A stretch of 64,000 nt of DNA from positions 1 to 64,000 of the forward strand of contig JASBNA010000080.1 of the NCBI GenBank assembly GCA_038087015.1, given 5' to 3'. The translations under genes and the position numbers were made by a program. Below are positions 25,061 through 36,904 of this stretch, piece by piece (the first letter of the stretch is position 1; each line of letters begins with the position of its first letter). The stretch comes from Cerrena zonata (taxonomy: Eukaryota > Basidiomycota > Agaricomycetes > Polyporales > Cerrenaceae). Under the pieces are notes generated by a model. It saw only the letters and a list, made by a program, of their open reading frames with translations, ran no database searches and was not told where the DNA came from.

Positions 25061-25149
25061 TGCAATACGGGTCTAGCTCCGCTCCGCCACGTATCTGCAC
25101 TACTCACCTTCCTTCTACATCCTCTAAAGGCCCTTCCTCGCTATTAGGT

Positions 25150-27597
25150 ATGGCGGGTACTCGAGCAAGTACAGCAAAGCAGCAGTCAAAGGCACAGAAG
25201 ATGAAGGAAGACTCTCAGGAGCGTAAGGGTAAGAAGGGCAAGAAACCAAGCACTGCCAAAGAGTCATGTAAGTTATAACCTCAAAAGGGATTTTGGAAAA
25301 TAGTACACTGACTTAGGATGGCTTGTTAGCTGCGGAGCCCACAAGCACCAAGGATAAGACAAAGACAGCCAGAGAAGGTTGAGTCTATTATCCTATTTCT
25401 TGTATATTTTCTGATGATTATAGGCTCTGGGTGTAAACGGGGGTCTTCAACGAGTGCAACAACGTCGAACTCGAAGCGACGCAAAGGTTTGTCATTGTGT
25501 CCAACTGTGCGAGCACATTACTTACCATCTCTCTAGAGAGTGTTGAGCCTAATAATGGCCTGTCGGTCCAACCGGAGGCTCCTAGTCGTCGCCAGTATTT
25601 AGATCGCCATGACTGGGAGTGTACACAAGATGGACTAACCCAATCTTTATCAGCATATGCAGCGCCTGAAATCATTGATTCCGATGCCGACGCGGAGCTA
25701 CAGAAAGAGCGGACCAAGAAGAAAACAGCAACGACAAAGAAGGCCAAGCAGGTTGGTGAAATAGAGGAGATAACATCTTTGTCTTCGTCTTCATCGGATG
25801 AAAAGGCTTCCAGCTCGGAGTCTGATACTGGAAGTGCCGGTAGTGAGGATGTAGAGGATGACGACTCAGAAGTGGAGATAACAACTACAAAGCTTCAGCA
25901 GCGACTAGAGCTTGAGGTGTGTACGGAAATTTCATTGTGGGGTCTACAATATTGAAGCTTGAAGCCTGTTACTTATAGCGTCCATACGTTCGTGGAAAGG
26001 AGGCTCCCAGCGATGTCAAGAAGGGGAAAGACCCACATGGCTTTCCATCAGACCGCACCGGGTCCGCATCTGATGGACAGAACATGAGTATAGTTCTCGA
26101 CAATAACTTCGATCTGACATTTCTTTCTCAGCCGCCACTTGCCATCAAGTTGGAGAGTGATATCGAGAGTAAACCTCTCCTGCCTTTGGCTGAAACTGAA
26201 GATGGTTTGAAGCACAGACATCCTGAGTCGCCCACTGTCCTTGATCTACCCGATTCACCTGGCGGAAAACTGTCGATCAAGCAACAGCATCCTCGGCTCA
26301 GGGCATGTCTCCATCAGGCTATTGGTCAGACTCTCAAGTATCTCTTTTTCGTTCAAGCATTCCCCCTCCTTCCTGAGAAGAAACGCTGCTACCGTGAAGC
26401 ACTCCTCACCGCCGCCCGCGCCAACGAGGATGACGACATCGAACAGGAGTTGAAGTCGAACAAAGAGTACTCAAATTGGTTGGCAACAGTCGTACGTTTT
26501 AATCTGTCATTCCCATGCGAAGCCTTCATTCAACACATGACACGATTCTCACAGCTGGATGCACGTGTGAATAACATCAAATCACAGTGTAAATCAATAG
26601 CAAGAAACAAAGTGGTCGAGTTCTACCAGTTGGATACACGCTCCCAAGTGGCCTGCAAGGGATGTGTTGCATATCTCCAAAAAAGACACCCTGACTACCT
26701 GTTTACATTCCCGGAGGATCCCAAGGTATGTGAAAATCAATATTCATTTCATGGTCACAGATATAACATCTCTATTCGTTACAAGAGTGGAAAGGCTGAT
26801 ACGGGCAAGCCGTTTTACACCCAATGATTATCTATATTCTGGCAAATGCGGGGGGATCAAGGAAGCAGTTCAGCGACTGCTGCCACACTTCTCTGAGACC
26901 CCCAACAACGAGTATGAGATCTCTCGTTGTTGGAAAACAAGTCAATGCTATTTCCGACGTACCATAGTAGTTACCCAATTAGTCAATTTCGGCGCTTACG
27001 TCTCAGGTGAACACGTTCGCCACGTCGTATTGCTTCCCTCAGTCCGTCTACGTTCCATGATCGACGACTGAGGTTTCGGCACTCTTGTGCCTTCCCTAGA
27101 CGATATCTATTTTCCAACACTCGTCACCTACTGGCTCTCGCTAGTGTCGCCGTGAGTTCTTCTTCATTATTGACATATAGCATACATTTTCTGATGCATT
27201 CCCAGGCTTACAATGCTCTCGACGAGTATTCCACTGGTACCCTCATCAAATGACAATTCTCAGCTGATAGCGTGAAGACCGTCTATAACGACCATCTAGT
27301 GTCGCTCGAATTACTCGCCTGCAACCCGAAGAACGAAGCCACATATCATTCCTTGCTGCGAAAGATATTCGGCCTCGCATTGTACGCCTTCCTCTTCTAT
27401 CAAATATTCTATGACTTACTTGTTCTTCAGCTCCTCAGCTGTGAGCCCTACCTCAACTCACCGAGATGTCAATACCGAGAACAATGGACACCGACCCGCA
27501 TTAGACATTACAATCAATTTAGACTAGTTGTAGCGTACTGCTGTGAAATATATGTTACTTTCTTGATACTTCGATTGGATGTGATTGTGAAGAAATG
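25150..27597 (+). pseudogene. DUF6532-domain protein, decayed
   Basis: The apparent start is ATG 25150, in a lysine-rich N-terminus (MAGTRASTAKQQSKAQKMK). Short exons with acidic serine stretches follow (about 25680-25915), then a long exon (about 25982-26725). There, LRACLHQAIGQTLKYLFFVQ, FPLLPEKKRCYREALLTAA and ELKSNKEYSNWLATVVRF match the N-terminal half of the basidiomycete DUF6532 domain. The second half is recognisable downstream: AYNALDEYSTGTLIK (27208-27250), then FSADSVKTVYNDHLVSLELL (27257-27315). An in-frame TGA (27251) lies between these two pieces, and the stretch 26827-27100 needs frame changes. The family's role is unknown. It lies head-to-head with the Plavaka transposase, about 90 bp apart, so the two may share a promoter region or this gene may have been carried by the element. 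Confidence 0.78.
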
Positions 27598-27751
27598 AGT
27601 AAATTGAACCGCAGGATCATTGTCTACAAAGTGATATTATGTCTCTTCACCTCTATTTTTTTCTAATTGATTCATTCAGACATCTACTTTCTTGGGGACT
27701 AAAATATTCTTCTATTTTGAACATTTCATCCATTTGACACCCATTTAACAC

Positions 27752-28317
27752 TCAATTCCGTCTATTAATGGCATAACAGGACTCAATTATCTCCAATGCG
27801 GAATTCGTGTTTTTCCTGATGATGACTTGAACCTTGAGCTTAGGCATGGGCCCGTCGGGCAGATCCTTCTCGAACATGAAACACCAGCGATACCGTCTTT
27901 CACATTTCCATATCGACCTGTGACAGTCGCTGTCCGTCTCTCGGAGAACGGAGCTGTCGAGTTCGAGTGCCGAGTACAGGTGTATCCTTGTGCGAGTGAG
28001 AAGATTACAACCTGTGAGCTGCACAACATAGACACATATATTTCAAGATTTGAGTCTGGATAGAATGGTCTGTCGAAGAATTGTAGTGCACTAGAGCCGG
28101 ATATGAGGGAGCCGGTGCAGGCTTGAAGATGGAGGAAGGCAATTGGGTTGAAGAAATACCGAAGTAAGAAGTGAGTCACATTGAATCTTTCCTCCATATA
28201 GACATTCACTGCGCGGTTGATTACGTGACCCGTTCTCAGCAAAAGAACAAGAGTCTTTGTCGAACAGCGGTCAAAGATCGATTCTTGAATACATCGTATG
28301 GACATGCCATTGCTCAA
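27752..28317 (-). pseudogene. Basidiomycete protein of unknown function, frameshifted
   Basis: On the minus strand one frame reads FFNPIAFLHLQACTGSLISG then SSALQFFDRPFYPDSNLEIY. The end (MFEKDLPDGPMPKLKVQVII) continues in another frame. These motifs (TGSLISGS, LQFFDR, DLDLYV-like) are typical of a widespread hypothetical family of Agaricomycetes with a nucleotidyltransferase-like look; that function is not established. The acidic pair normally following the LQFFDR motif is degraded (SNLEIY in place of SDLDIY). A frameshift between the halves, and no C-terminal HSTCVMN-type ending, mark it as a pseudogene. Confidence 0.6.
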
Positions 28318-31113
28318 AGAAGATGTCGATCAATTCCCAATGCCTGTGGTGCCTGGGAAGTCGAATTTCTGACCGTTGGATGGCGTCAGCTCAATCTGTA
28401 CTTCGACATACGCGAGTCGCATCGTTCTCTGAACATATTGTTTAGTAGTATTACAAGTGAGCAAGTAGCACTCAAGTACAAGATTATACCACTCATCATT
28501 AGAGACCCGAGACCGAGCATCCAGGCGCGAGATTAGCGAAACATTCTACGCCATTGTCTGAGTAGCCATGGAGGTGAAACACAAACCATGACAACGAGTG
28601 ACAGTCTCCACCTGATGCATCTTCTGGGGTAACCCATGCCGCAGAGAAAAACGGAAGAGAGGCCTAACAATGGAAAACAGAAATGGCTACATAATATCTT
28701 GCGAGCAAATCGTCGCGATAGAGGATTATTGTCATACAATATGATATTATTGGCAGGTCTGGTAATGATGTTTAGCTATAGGGAAAGAAGCAACGTAGAC
28801 CTTCAACGTGAGTTTTTGTTCGCGTTTCGGTATTGCTCTTGGTAGAACACTGCCCTGTCTGGGAGTAAAAATCCCCTTTCAAGGAATCGTCAAAAGGGTT
28901 CCTAAAACCTAATCAAATAGGCGACAATAAGTAGACTCTTGTTCTGTGGTTTGACATTTCGCCTATAAACGTGGTCCTGAGGTTCGAAGAGGTACAATGG
29001 TGATCATAGACTTACATCGGTCAGTATCGGCAAGGGACGAAATGTGAGGTTTCTAGACATCGAAGTCAGGACTAATGATGCAGGACGTAGTAAGCAATCA
29101 AAGACGAGAGCCGGCTGTTATTGCTCACAGGAGGGGACATGTATGTTCTCTGCATCAGCCTACACAGGTTCTCCACTGGAGAGCGACTGGGAGCATACGG
29201 ACGACATCGGTGATCCGAAGACGAAATACGACACGTTGAAGCCTTAAAGCCCAGTAGTACGGGTTACTGAGAGTTCTTGAGGTTTCGAGGTTCCCAATGA
29301 AAAGTGTCCGTGGCAACAGGCACTTTTCTGGGGTCCTACCTGTTCCTACGTACTAGCACATAGTACATACTAGCCCATGATAATGTTCAACCGCTGGCAC
29401 TGTTTGGCAGCAGAGTCGGCATCAACCTGGACGAAATTCCAGCGTCTAGCATAAATACGACTCCGACTTTAGGGCAGGCTCCTAATACCAGCCTCACAAT
29501 TCGCTCAAGGGAAGAGATGATTCGTGGCATTATGCATATATATAGTGATTGAGATCACGTGTTTTGATTCTGCTTTCGGTAACTGGCATGGAGACGCCAT
29601 AGTTTGAAGTTCTTCCTCGAGCGATAGAGAGAGGTCGAGGTCTGTATTGTTTGAGCCATACTATACGCACCCGTACTAGATACCCTGTGCCTAGGTCTAC
29701 AAGTACGTACGACTACGCTAGCTACTTAGATAGGTACATCCAATCCACCATACATCTCTACCCATCCTATGTAACCGAGTGAGCACTGAGATCATGCAAC
29801 AACCCGACCGCGAGCAAAACCCAGTGGGAAAAATATCACTGTTGGCACCAACCGTCCCAGAACCCCTCCCATACATCTTGACGAGATGCATTAAAAACTC
29901 TAGCCTAAGGAAAACCCTGTGGGAAAAACCTATGGGCAGAGAAAAGCATATCTCTATATGAGAATATAACTCTAGAATCGCCTATGAGAATATACCTCTA
30001 GAATTTCTGCCTGCAGTGCATGATGGTACGTAAGTTGCACAGTTTATGACTGTATACCGTCCTGTAACATACCGCATGAGTCCGTAACTAAGTATGCCAT
30101 TAAGTATCAATTTCATCGTACCGTTTATGACTTCTGATGTCCAATGCTGGCACCTCATACCACAGCGCAAATACCCTACCAAGCAATTTTTACTTTTTTT
30201 CTGGTGCATGCTAGAGTACAAGTGATGGTAGCCTCCTGACTGCTCCGATTCTTCACTGCCCTGTTCGTGACAGGCAGATGGTCGTTTACCTCGATTGTGA
30301 AGTCGCCTCCTTATAGTGAGATGTATGAGGGCTTGACGATGATCGGGCATGATAGTGTCCGTATGGACATCTTCTGTAACCCGACTGGAAGAAAGGGCCA
30401 TTTTTGTGCCAATCGATTGGTTAGTGGAGCATAACAACCTCTTTACCAAGATATGATTGTGTCATCTATACACCTGAGATACTCATCTTATCCCTTTCTC
30501 TCTATAGCGAATCTTCGGTGGCTCATTCCCAAATCATCTCAAAGCATATACTCTAAAGGACAGTGCTTTGATTGGAGTGTAAAAAAGCATTCGTCAGCAG
30601 GTTCAATGGTTGTTCTGTCTCGAACACCAAACCTATCGCCATTCTCCGTCGGTGATGAAAAGAACATTTGATGTCCTTCGCAAATACATGAACACACCGT
30701 GCCGTCGAAGCTGTCCCTGGACGTGACGTCAAGTATAGGATTTCAAATGTGCTACCGATTGGCCTTCATGCCTTGCAAACGATGAAGTCAGCAGTGATAG
30801 ACCAGAGAGATGATGTGTAGCGTATAACTAACCAGCTGAACTTTATGAGTTGGGATCTGGGACGAGCTGACAGTAGTGCTGAGCAGGAGAAGCTATCGGT
30901 GGTTGATATGGATTCAGGTACGCGAAAGGTACTGGAGGAGTTGGTATGGGGAACGTCGAAAGGACCAAAGGCTAACGTATGGAACATTGGAAGGGCCGGC
31001 ATGAAAGACGTTACAGGGACCACTGGGAGCCTGAGGATACGAAGGAATATTAGGCGGAGTACCGTAATACATGAATGGACGGTAGACGGCAAGTGAAGGT
31101 GGTGCGGGAGGCT
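28318..31113. other. Long stretch without a supported gene
   Basis: Frames on both strands overlap and carry no recognised motif. Proline-rich minus-strand frames at 30914-31117 directly follow the helicase remnant and may be its degraded continuation. A segment near 29810-29840 resembles one at 17355-17385. I see no RNA genes. Confidence 0.4.
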
Positions 31114-31990
31114 TCATACCTCGCTTTCCGAAATGCCGGCGACATCGTTGAATGAAAGTACGTGATTTTTGATCGTAGCTCTCGCGGTAGTTGACTTCGG
31201 AGACAGGCTATTGCATTTTTCGCTTTCCTTCATATTGTCGAAGAAGACGAGGAGCTTCGGTGGAGGGGGTGAGTCCGCAGTCGAGCCTGATGGTATCAGA
31301 AATCTGAGATCTTTGAATGTCTTCGCAGTATATTTCAGGTCTCGAACAACTATTTGGATATTGGGACGATCGTTCGTACATCGAATGATTTCGGTTTCTT
31401 TTGAACGCAAGCGTGGGTGCTCTCTGACGTTGGCGTTGGTAGCTTAGCTGAGGCAACGTAGAAGGGAACTATGGATGGGATCGTTGATCGAAGCTGGCCT
31501 AGGTAGTTATACTACCGGACGTAATGGGCCCCATTGCTTTACAAAATGCCCCTCATCAGCAGTGAAGTTAAGTAGACGAGACACAGATGCAGGTTTGTTC
31601 CATATCTTTTCGGTTGTCCTCGATTCTGCATGACAATCCCCGGATTTACGATGACAGCCTGGATACCCCTCTTTCAACGTCCTGTAAGTATATTTAATCT
31701 ACTGTCCACTGGCAGTGACTAAATAGAAACAACATACCCTAAATACCTCCGGAGTCGCGTTGTTCGTACTAATAGCGATCCCCGAAATTCCTGCCACCTC
31801 GAGATCGGCCACATCCTGTGGCCCCAAAATATTGAGGGGAGTAACCACTATTGTCATCATGTTTTTGCCGTCCTCAGAGGCCATTATAAGTGGCATCCAG
31901 AAGGAGAATGTTTTACCAGCTCTTGTCGCAGCAACTCCGATGACATCCTTTTGTCTTATGTATAGAGCCGGTGCCACCTCGATTTGAAAC
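31114..31990 (-). pseudogene. RecQ-like DEAD/H-box helicase, decayed
   Basis: The minus strand shows helicase pieces in correct order. Motif I region: ALYIRQKDVIGVAATRAGKT, where the consensus A-G-GKT is altered to ATRAGKT (31977-31900). Motif Ia: MTIVVTPLNILG. Then GISGIAISTNNATPE, a damaged motif II region reading SRLLNFTADEGHFVKQWG (about 31540-31600, where FDEGH is expected), and the start of the second RecA lobe, RCTNDRPNIQIVVRDLKY and PPPPKLLVFFDNMKESE (31410-31220). This matches the large basidiomycete family of RecQ-related ATP-dependent helicases often scattered in repeat-rich DNA. Frameshifts, a missing middle part and no motif VI show that it is dead. Confidence 0.82.
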
Positions 31991-32156
31991 CAGCATGGTC
32001 ATTTGCCCATCTTCTGTTAAGCTACATCCTGTATACGAGCAACGGTCTATGTCGATTCAGCGATTGTAGAATGCTGTCTAGACATTTTTGAAATAGGGAA
32101 TAGTCATAGAGAATGTTCAATGGAACTTTTCCAAAATGGGCAATGTCACTCAGTGT

Positions 32157-32236
32157 CACAATGGGGCATGCAACCTGGTCTATGTGGCTCGATGTTCACA
32201 ATGGGGCATGCAACCTGGTCTATGTGGCTCAATGTT
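32157..32236. repeat. 40-bp tandem duplication (two units)
   Basis: The 40-bp unit beginning CACAATGGGGCATGCAACCT occurs at 32157 and again at 32197, with one base difference. There are only two copies and no spacer pattern. Confidence 0.95.
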
Positions 32237-32766
32237 CACAGGCAGTCTGTGGTCTTGTGAGGAAAGGCACGACTTGTTGTCGATGTGATTCAGTGCTACA
32301 CTGCTCATGTTTGTATTTGACTGGACACTATTTGGGTGTGCACAACAAACGACATGGTCCGTATAATACTACGGGACAAGAACAGAGATTTGAGATGGAG
32401 GGAAGGAGTGAATGGAAATGAAAGAGTGTAAGTTTGGAAGTGTGGAAGACATGATGGACGTCTGAGTACGCTGAGGAGTTGTAATGGAGTGGGAAACGTG
32501 TGGTGAGAAAGGGAATCAAGTTACGGCGAAATGCATATATGTAAAGCAGCGGGGTGGGAAAAAAAGGAAAGGCGATGTCAGAATAGGGGAAAAAATGAGA
32601 TGGATGAAGGTCAAGTTGACCTCCCGACACAAGCGAGTTACCTGTGAAAGGACTTAGCAAGAAAGCGATGGGCGGGTGGGAAAACTCAGGTTACTGAACC
32701 AGGGTGTGGCCGGTGGGTTGTGCTGAATGTCTGGATGGCGATTTGCAGTCAACAATTTTGGTCTCC

Positions 32767-33327
32767 TCAGTACTCGAACCAAGGGGATTTGTGGTGAGGT
32801 GGGACCACGTGGTGGAATGTGGGTGGAGGTACTTCCAAAGGAGAGAACAGTATGTTTCCTGTAAGATCAGGTACCGAACTTAATCTTCCTTGGACTTCTG
32901 TTGGAGCATGGTTCGCTCTCGCATAGTCGACCATAGCTTGATATTGTGATGGGCTGTCGGCTGTTGCAGGGTTCCAGAATTGTATACTGCGGTGAAGTTG
33001 GTATTGGTCGTTTGAGACTATTGCACGATTGTGGGGAACCATGAGGTGGGCATACAGGCAGGCATTGTCATCGCTAACTCCAAAAAGTTGGAGTTCTATA
33101 CCTATTTTGTTGATGCTCCTAATTCTGGCGACATATCCCATGGAGCCCCAACCGCCTGATGCAACACTTTCCCTAAGCTGTACTAGCATTGGTTGGCGAA
33201 TGGTCGGATTTTGGGGGTCATTGAAGACAGATGGGTATTGGCTGAGGTCTGTGCTGCGTGCAGTGCATGTGACATGAACCACCGGGATGAAGCGGTTATT
33301 GGGGTCAAAGACATGCTGGTGTGGCAT
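32767..33327 (-). CDS. Hypothetical protein, 186 aa, single open frame
   Basis: An ATG-initiated frame of 186 codons ends at a normal stop. I do not recognise the protein. It has a middle segment with ASGGWGSMGYVARIRSINK and ELQLFGVSDDNACLYAHLMV that looks like folded beta-rich sequence, and a proline/histidine-rich end (VPPPTFHHVVPPHHKSPW). No membrane helix or signal peptide is visible. Upstream, 33330-33480 stays open in another frame with a proline- and threonine-rich composition, so the true start may lie further upstream if there is an intron or a frame lesion. No supporting neighbour exists; it may be a fragment of a decayed gene. Confidence 0.4.
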   Translation of the reverse strand: MPHQHVFDPNNRFIPVVHVTCTARSTDLSQYPSVFNDPQNPTIRQPMLVQLRESVASGGWGSMGYVARIRSINKIGIELQLFGVSDDNACLYAHLMVPHNRAIVSNDQYQLHRSIQFWNPATADSPSQYQAMVDYARANHAPTEVQGRLSSVPDLTGNILFSPLEVPPPTFHHVVPPHHKSPWFEY

Positions 33328-34140
33328 GAGTCGGGAGGTTGGTTCGCTCCACTGGTGCGGTGTGGAGGTTGACTGCAGCTTCTGCGACAGAATCGACAGG
33401 GGTTATGTATGATGAAGTGTAGTCCGACCAGTTTGTTGGTGCAGTGTATGTTGGGTGGTCATGTAAGTGCCCTGAGCTTACGAAGATGGAGTTGTGGCAC
33501 GCCTGGGTTTGCCTTGTGTTCGCGGGCTCCGTTACCCTTGGGAGCCTTGCTCATTTCTTGGGAAGCAAGAGTCTATCGCAAGGGCTGACACCAGGTTACC
33601 CATTGGTGCTGTGAGTGCTAGCGAAGGGGGGGAGGACTTGGCTGCCAAGGGGTTATGAGTTGGGAGCGGGACATTTGGTTTGCATATTCTGAGTCAAGAT
33701 TGATAAGTGAATGGTGAGATCTATTTGGCGCACCTTTTACAGTCTGGATTTTGCTTGTTTGAGTTTGATTTCTTTACTTGTTTGAGTTGTTCGCTTCGGG
33801 AATGCAGATTGAGATATTTTGGAGTTTCTGTCGTTCGTCTGTGGACAAATGGGGGGAAAGCAAACTTGTGGGATACCAGATGCATGGGCTAGCGCTGCTG
33901 CGGCGTACCGGTGTCATGCTTCGCTTCCGAATTGGTTGATTTACTTCTTGTTTGGGGATAGTGGAAGGAGGGTTGAAAAAAAGAGTATGTGCCAGGTGAG
34001 AATCGTTGACTTGCTTCTCTCGACACCGTGGAGGAACAAGTGAGGTATTTCTCACTGCCGCCATGTATTGTCCAGGGGTAGTGCCCAATGTACGTAGTAT
34101 CAAATTATTCTCCTGCCACCTATCAGACACTGACTCTAAT
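33328..34140. other. Non-coding stretch upstream of transposase remnant
   Basis: No recognised coding sequence is present. Short frames at 33707-34130 lie on both strands without motifs. The 5' part of the plus-strand transposase would be expected here but is not recognisable. Confidence 0.4.
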
Positions 34141-35966
34141 CCCCCAAGATGCGATGCTGATCACAAAAATTTAAATCAAGAAGCCAGTCAACGATTGCGT
34201 ACTTGGACAGAGGGTTGGGTGGAGGGGCTGGATTTGGGCACGTTGTGGGAGGACTATGGTATAGTGGGAGACATTATGGTAAGTCATTATCTATGGTCTA
34301 TTCCAGTATAGTAGCACTTATTCTGTAGCCGTTTACAAATGACTTCCCCCGCGCGGATATCCACAAGATGATATCTGAAGCACGCGCAAATGCAATTCTC
34401 GATCAAGTTGATCGTCGGTGAGTAGTGATGGGTACCTCTGTCTCTCTATATCCGACTCAAACTTTCCATCATGCAGTATTGTAGCACTACCCAGCTTCCC
34501 AGGCTGACGGCAATTCTCTGAAGGCCGCGGGCTCAATCAATGGACAGGAGACGACTCAAAAGCTCTTATGAAGGTTTTCCTTCCTGCTATTTCAGGTCTT
34601 GTCCCAACTTCTATGGTAGAGGCTATCGCAGCACTCACCAAATTTTGTTATATCCTCCGATGGGATGTGCTCGATGAAGAAGATCTGGAAGGAGCACAGG
34701 AAGTCCTTAATAAATTTGCACGCCTGTGAACCACCTTCCAGGGATCAGGTGTACGTCCTACCGGATTTTCCTCACCACGCATGCACGCCTTACGCCACTT
34801 TCTTACCCATGTACGGAACTTTGGAGTACCCAATAGGCTCTGTTCATCCATAGCTGAATCAAAAAATATAAAGGCTGTCAAGGAGTCGTATCGACGTTCG
34901 AGTCGCTTTGAAGCATTAGGGCAAATGCTTCTTACAAATCATCGTCTTGATAAGCTCGCTGCCTCGCGCGCCAATTTCGAAGCACGAGGAATGCTTAATC
35001 ATGCCTCTCCGATGTTTTGAATAAACTGGCAGTAATTCAGCCTCTAGACTATGACGTTTATTGGGATATGAGGAGCGATGGAGATAGCTCAGATGATGAC
35101 AGCGACAAAGAAGAGTTCTCAGAACAAGTTGGTGTAAACACCAATCAAATTGCTCGAAGGCAGTACAGCGAGGTGTTTGATGATATCGACGATCAGGGAC
35201 CTGCTGCAGAAGGTTCAATACTCAACGAAGTGAGGCTTGTAAGCCGCGCTAGTATCTTTTCTTCCACTCCAGAGATGATTGTAATTGCCTAACGTTAGTC
35301 CTTCTCAAGTACGCCGTGTCCCAAACACTCTTCCAGACCTCACTACCTACTCTGGGTGTAGTGACCTCCCGCGCCTTACCTCATTGTTCATATACGACCA
35401 GCTTCACCCCAACGAATCTGTTGATGGGTCATTGCCTTTACGGGGTCCCGTTATCAACTCGAGGATCCGAATTTTCACATCCTCTGTCGCTACCTTCTAT
35501 GCACCAAGTGACCCCTGTAGCACAGAAGGCATGCATCGTGAACGCATTTGGTGTACGAAACTGTAGCGGAAAAAATATCCTCGTCATGATTGTGTTTTTG
35601 TTTTTACAGATGCTTCACAACCTGGGATGCGTGGTCTTCGCGTTGCTCGCATACGACTCTTCTTCTCTTTTAAGCTCCACGATGTTCGCTATCCGTGCGC
35701 CCTTGTAGAGTAGTTTTTCCGAGTTTCTGATGAGCCTGACGAGGAGACAGGTATGTGGATTGTGGAGCCAGAGCTCGATTCAGATGGGGGTCATGTTCGC
35801 AGTGTGATTCATGTAGATACCATCTTGCATTCAGCACACCTAATGCCTGTTTTTAAAATTGTTGATATACCTGCCAGGTTTCATTTTTTCTGACTCTCTA
35901 GATGCATTTCGATCTTACTATATAAACAAGTTTGCGGACCGTCACGCCCATGAAATCGCTTTCTAA
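34141..35966 (+). mobile_element. Second Plavaka/CACTA-like transposase, heavily decayed
   Basis: The plus strand reads WTEGWVEGLDLGTLWEDYGI (34205-34265), an intron, then PFTNDFPRADIHKMISE, where a large block is deleted. It resumes with ILDQVDRR, FSEGRGLNQWTGDDSKALMK (34515-34570), LTKFCYILRWDVLDEEDLEG, then LRHFLTHVRNFGVPNRLCSS followed by IAESKNIKAVKESYRRSSRF and the RFEALGQMLLTNHRLDKLAA block (34790-34970). C-terminal pieces include SRIRIFTSSVATFYAPSDPC, VARIRLFFSFKLHDVRYPCA, DEPDEETGMWIVEPELDSDG and YYINKFADRHAHEIAF, ending near 35966. Several in-frame stops and frameshifts break it. It belongs to a different subfamily from the copy at 21.8-25.1 kb. No terminal repeats were found. Confidence 0.85.
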
Positions 35967-36479
35967 TATTAAATGCACCTTTTGTATGATTATCTACTTT
36001 CAACTTGTGTCTTATCCTTCACCATACTTTCGACACAAGAATGAGCACTGAAAGCAATGAAAGTATCAACAAGTGTCAATCGCTCTTTGAAAGTGACCTC
36101 AAAGTGTGTGTCACTTTGTTGATGTTGTCTGAGCCACAACATAAACATACTGGTACCCCATACTCAGAACACATGGGTACCTTGGTCATACAACCTTGAT
36201 CTATTATTTATGTATTTCATTACTAGCGCATTGAGTTTACTCTGGACTATGTTGATACCATCTCAATATCCTTTTCAACATCTGTTCTATTCATTTCTTT
36301 TGCACGGCTTCCAGTTTCCTTGACAATATTACTATCACTATTTGCCTCATCAGTAAGGCTTATACTTTATCAATATATATATATATCCTAATGTCTGTTA
36401 TATTTGCTGAGTATCCATTATTTCTCTGGGGCCAGGTACTGAGCATCCCCCATTAGCAATCATACTACCTGCACCTCAG

Positions 36480-36737
36480 ACCGACTTTGTCTTGGATCTC
36501 AAAACTACTTCCCTCACGGGTAATGAAGCAAAGCTTGTATACGTTCCTAAGCTACATGAATTGATCACATATCAAGTAAGTACTGTTTCCCTCCTGGAAC
36601 TGGCCAATCCTGATCTATCATCAAAGATCAAAAAAGTCATTGTTGACAAAGGTACATGGAAGATTGCCTTATCTGGTCTTGCAAATGTACAGGATATTAA
36701 AGAGGATATCAAAAAGCAGCAGCATGTATATAATTAA
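36480..36737 (+). other. Unrecognised open frame in AT-rich block
   Basis: A lysine-rich frame of roughly 80 codons (ends VQDIKEDIKKQQHVYN) runs to a stop in DNA more AT-rich than its surroundings. It has no motif that I recognise and no clear ATG context. It could be a fragment of whatever element brought the 36.0-38.3 kb AT-rich block. Confidence 0.2.
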
Positions 36738-36904
36738 TAGTTGACTTGTGCTCTGGGAATTGTAGAATAATATCATACTCTAAATAAGGTCAGGTAATTG
36801 AATTGGTATATATAGCAACTAATCATGCAGTGGTCAATGACTGTCTTGTCGCATCTATTTTACAACAAAGGTATCACCATCACAAGTAAGCCTAGAATTG
36901 AATG

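Noticed and set aside
17355..29840. LTR retrotransposon remnants suggested by shared CAAAACCCA(A/G)TGGGAAA motifs near 17360 and 29820
   Set aside because: The match is too short, and no LTR boundaries, primer-binding site or reverse transcriptase frames were found.
32157..32236. CRISPR-like repeat
   Set aside because: Only two adjacent 40-bp units without spacers, in a eukaryotic setting; a simple tandem duplication.
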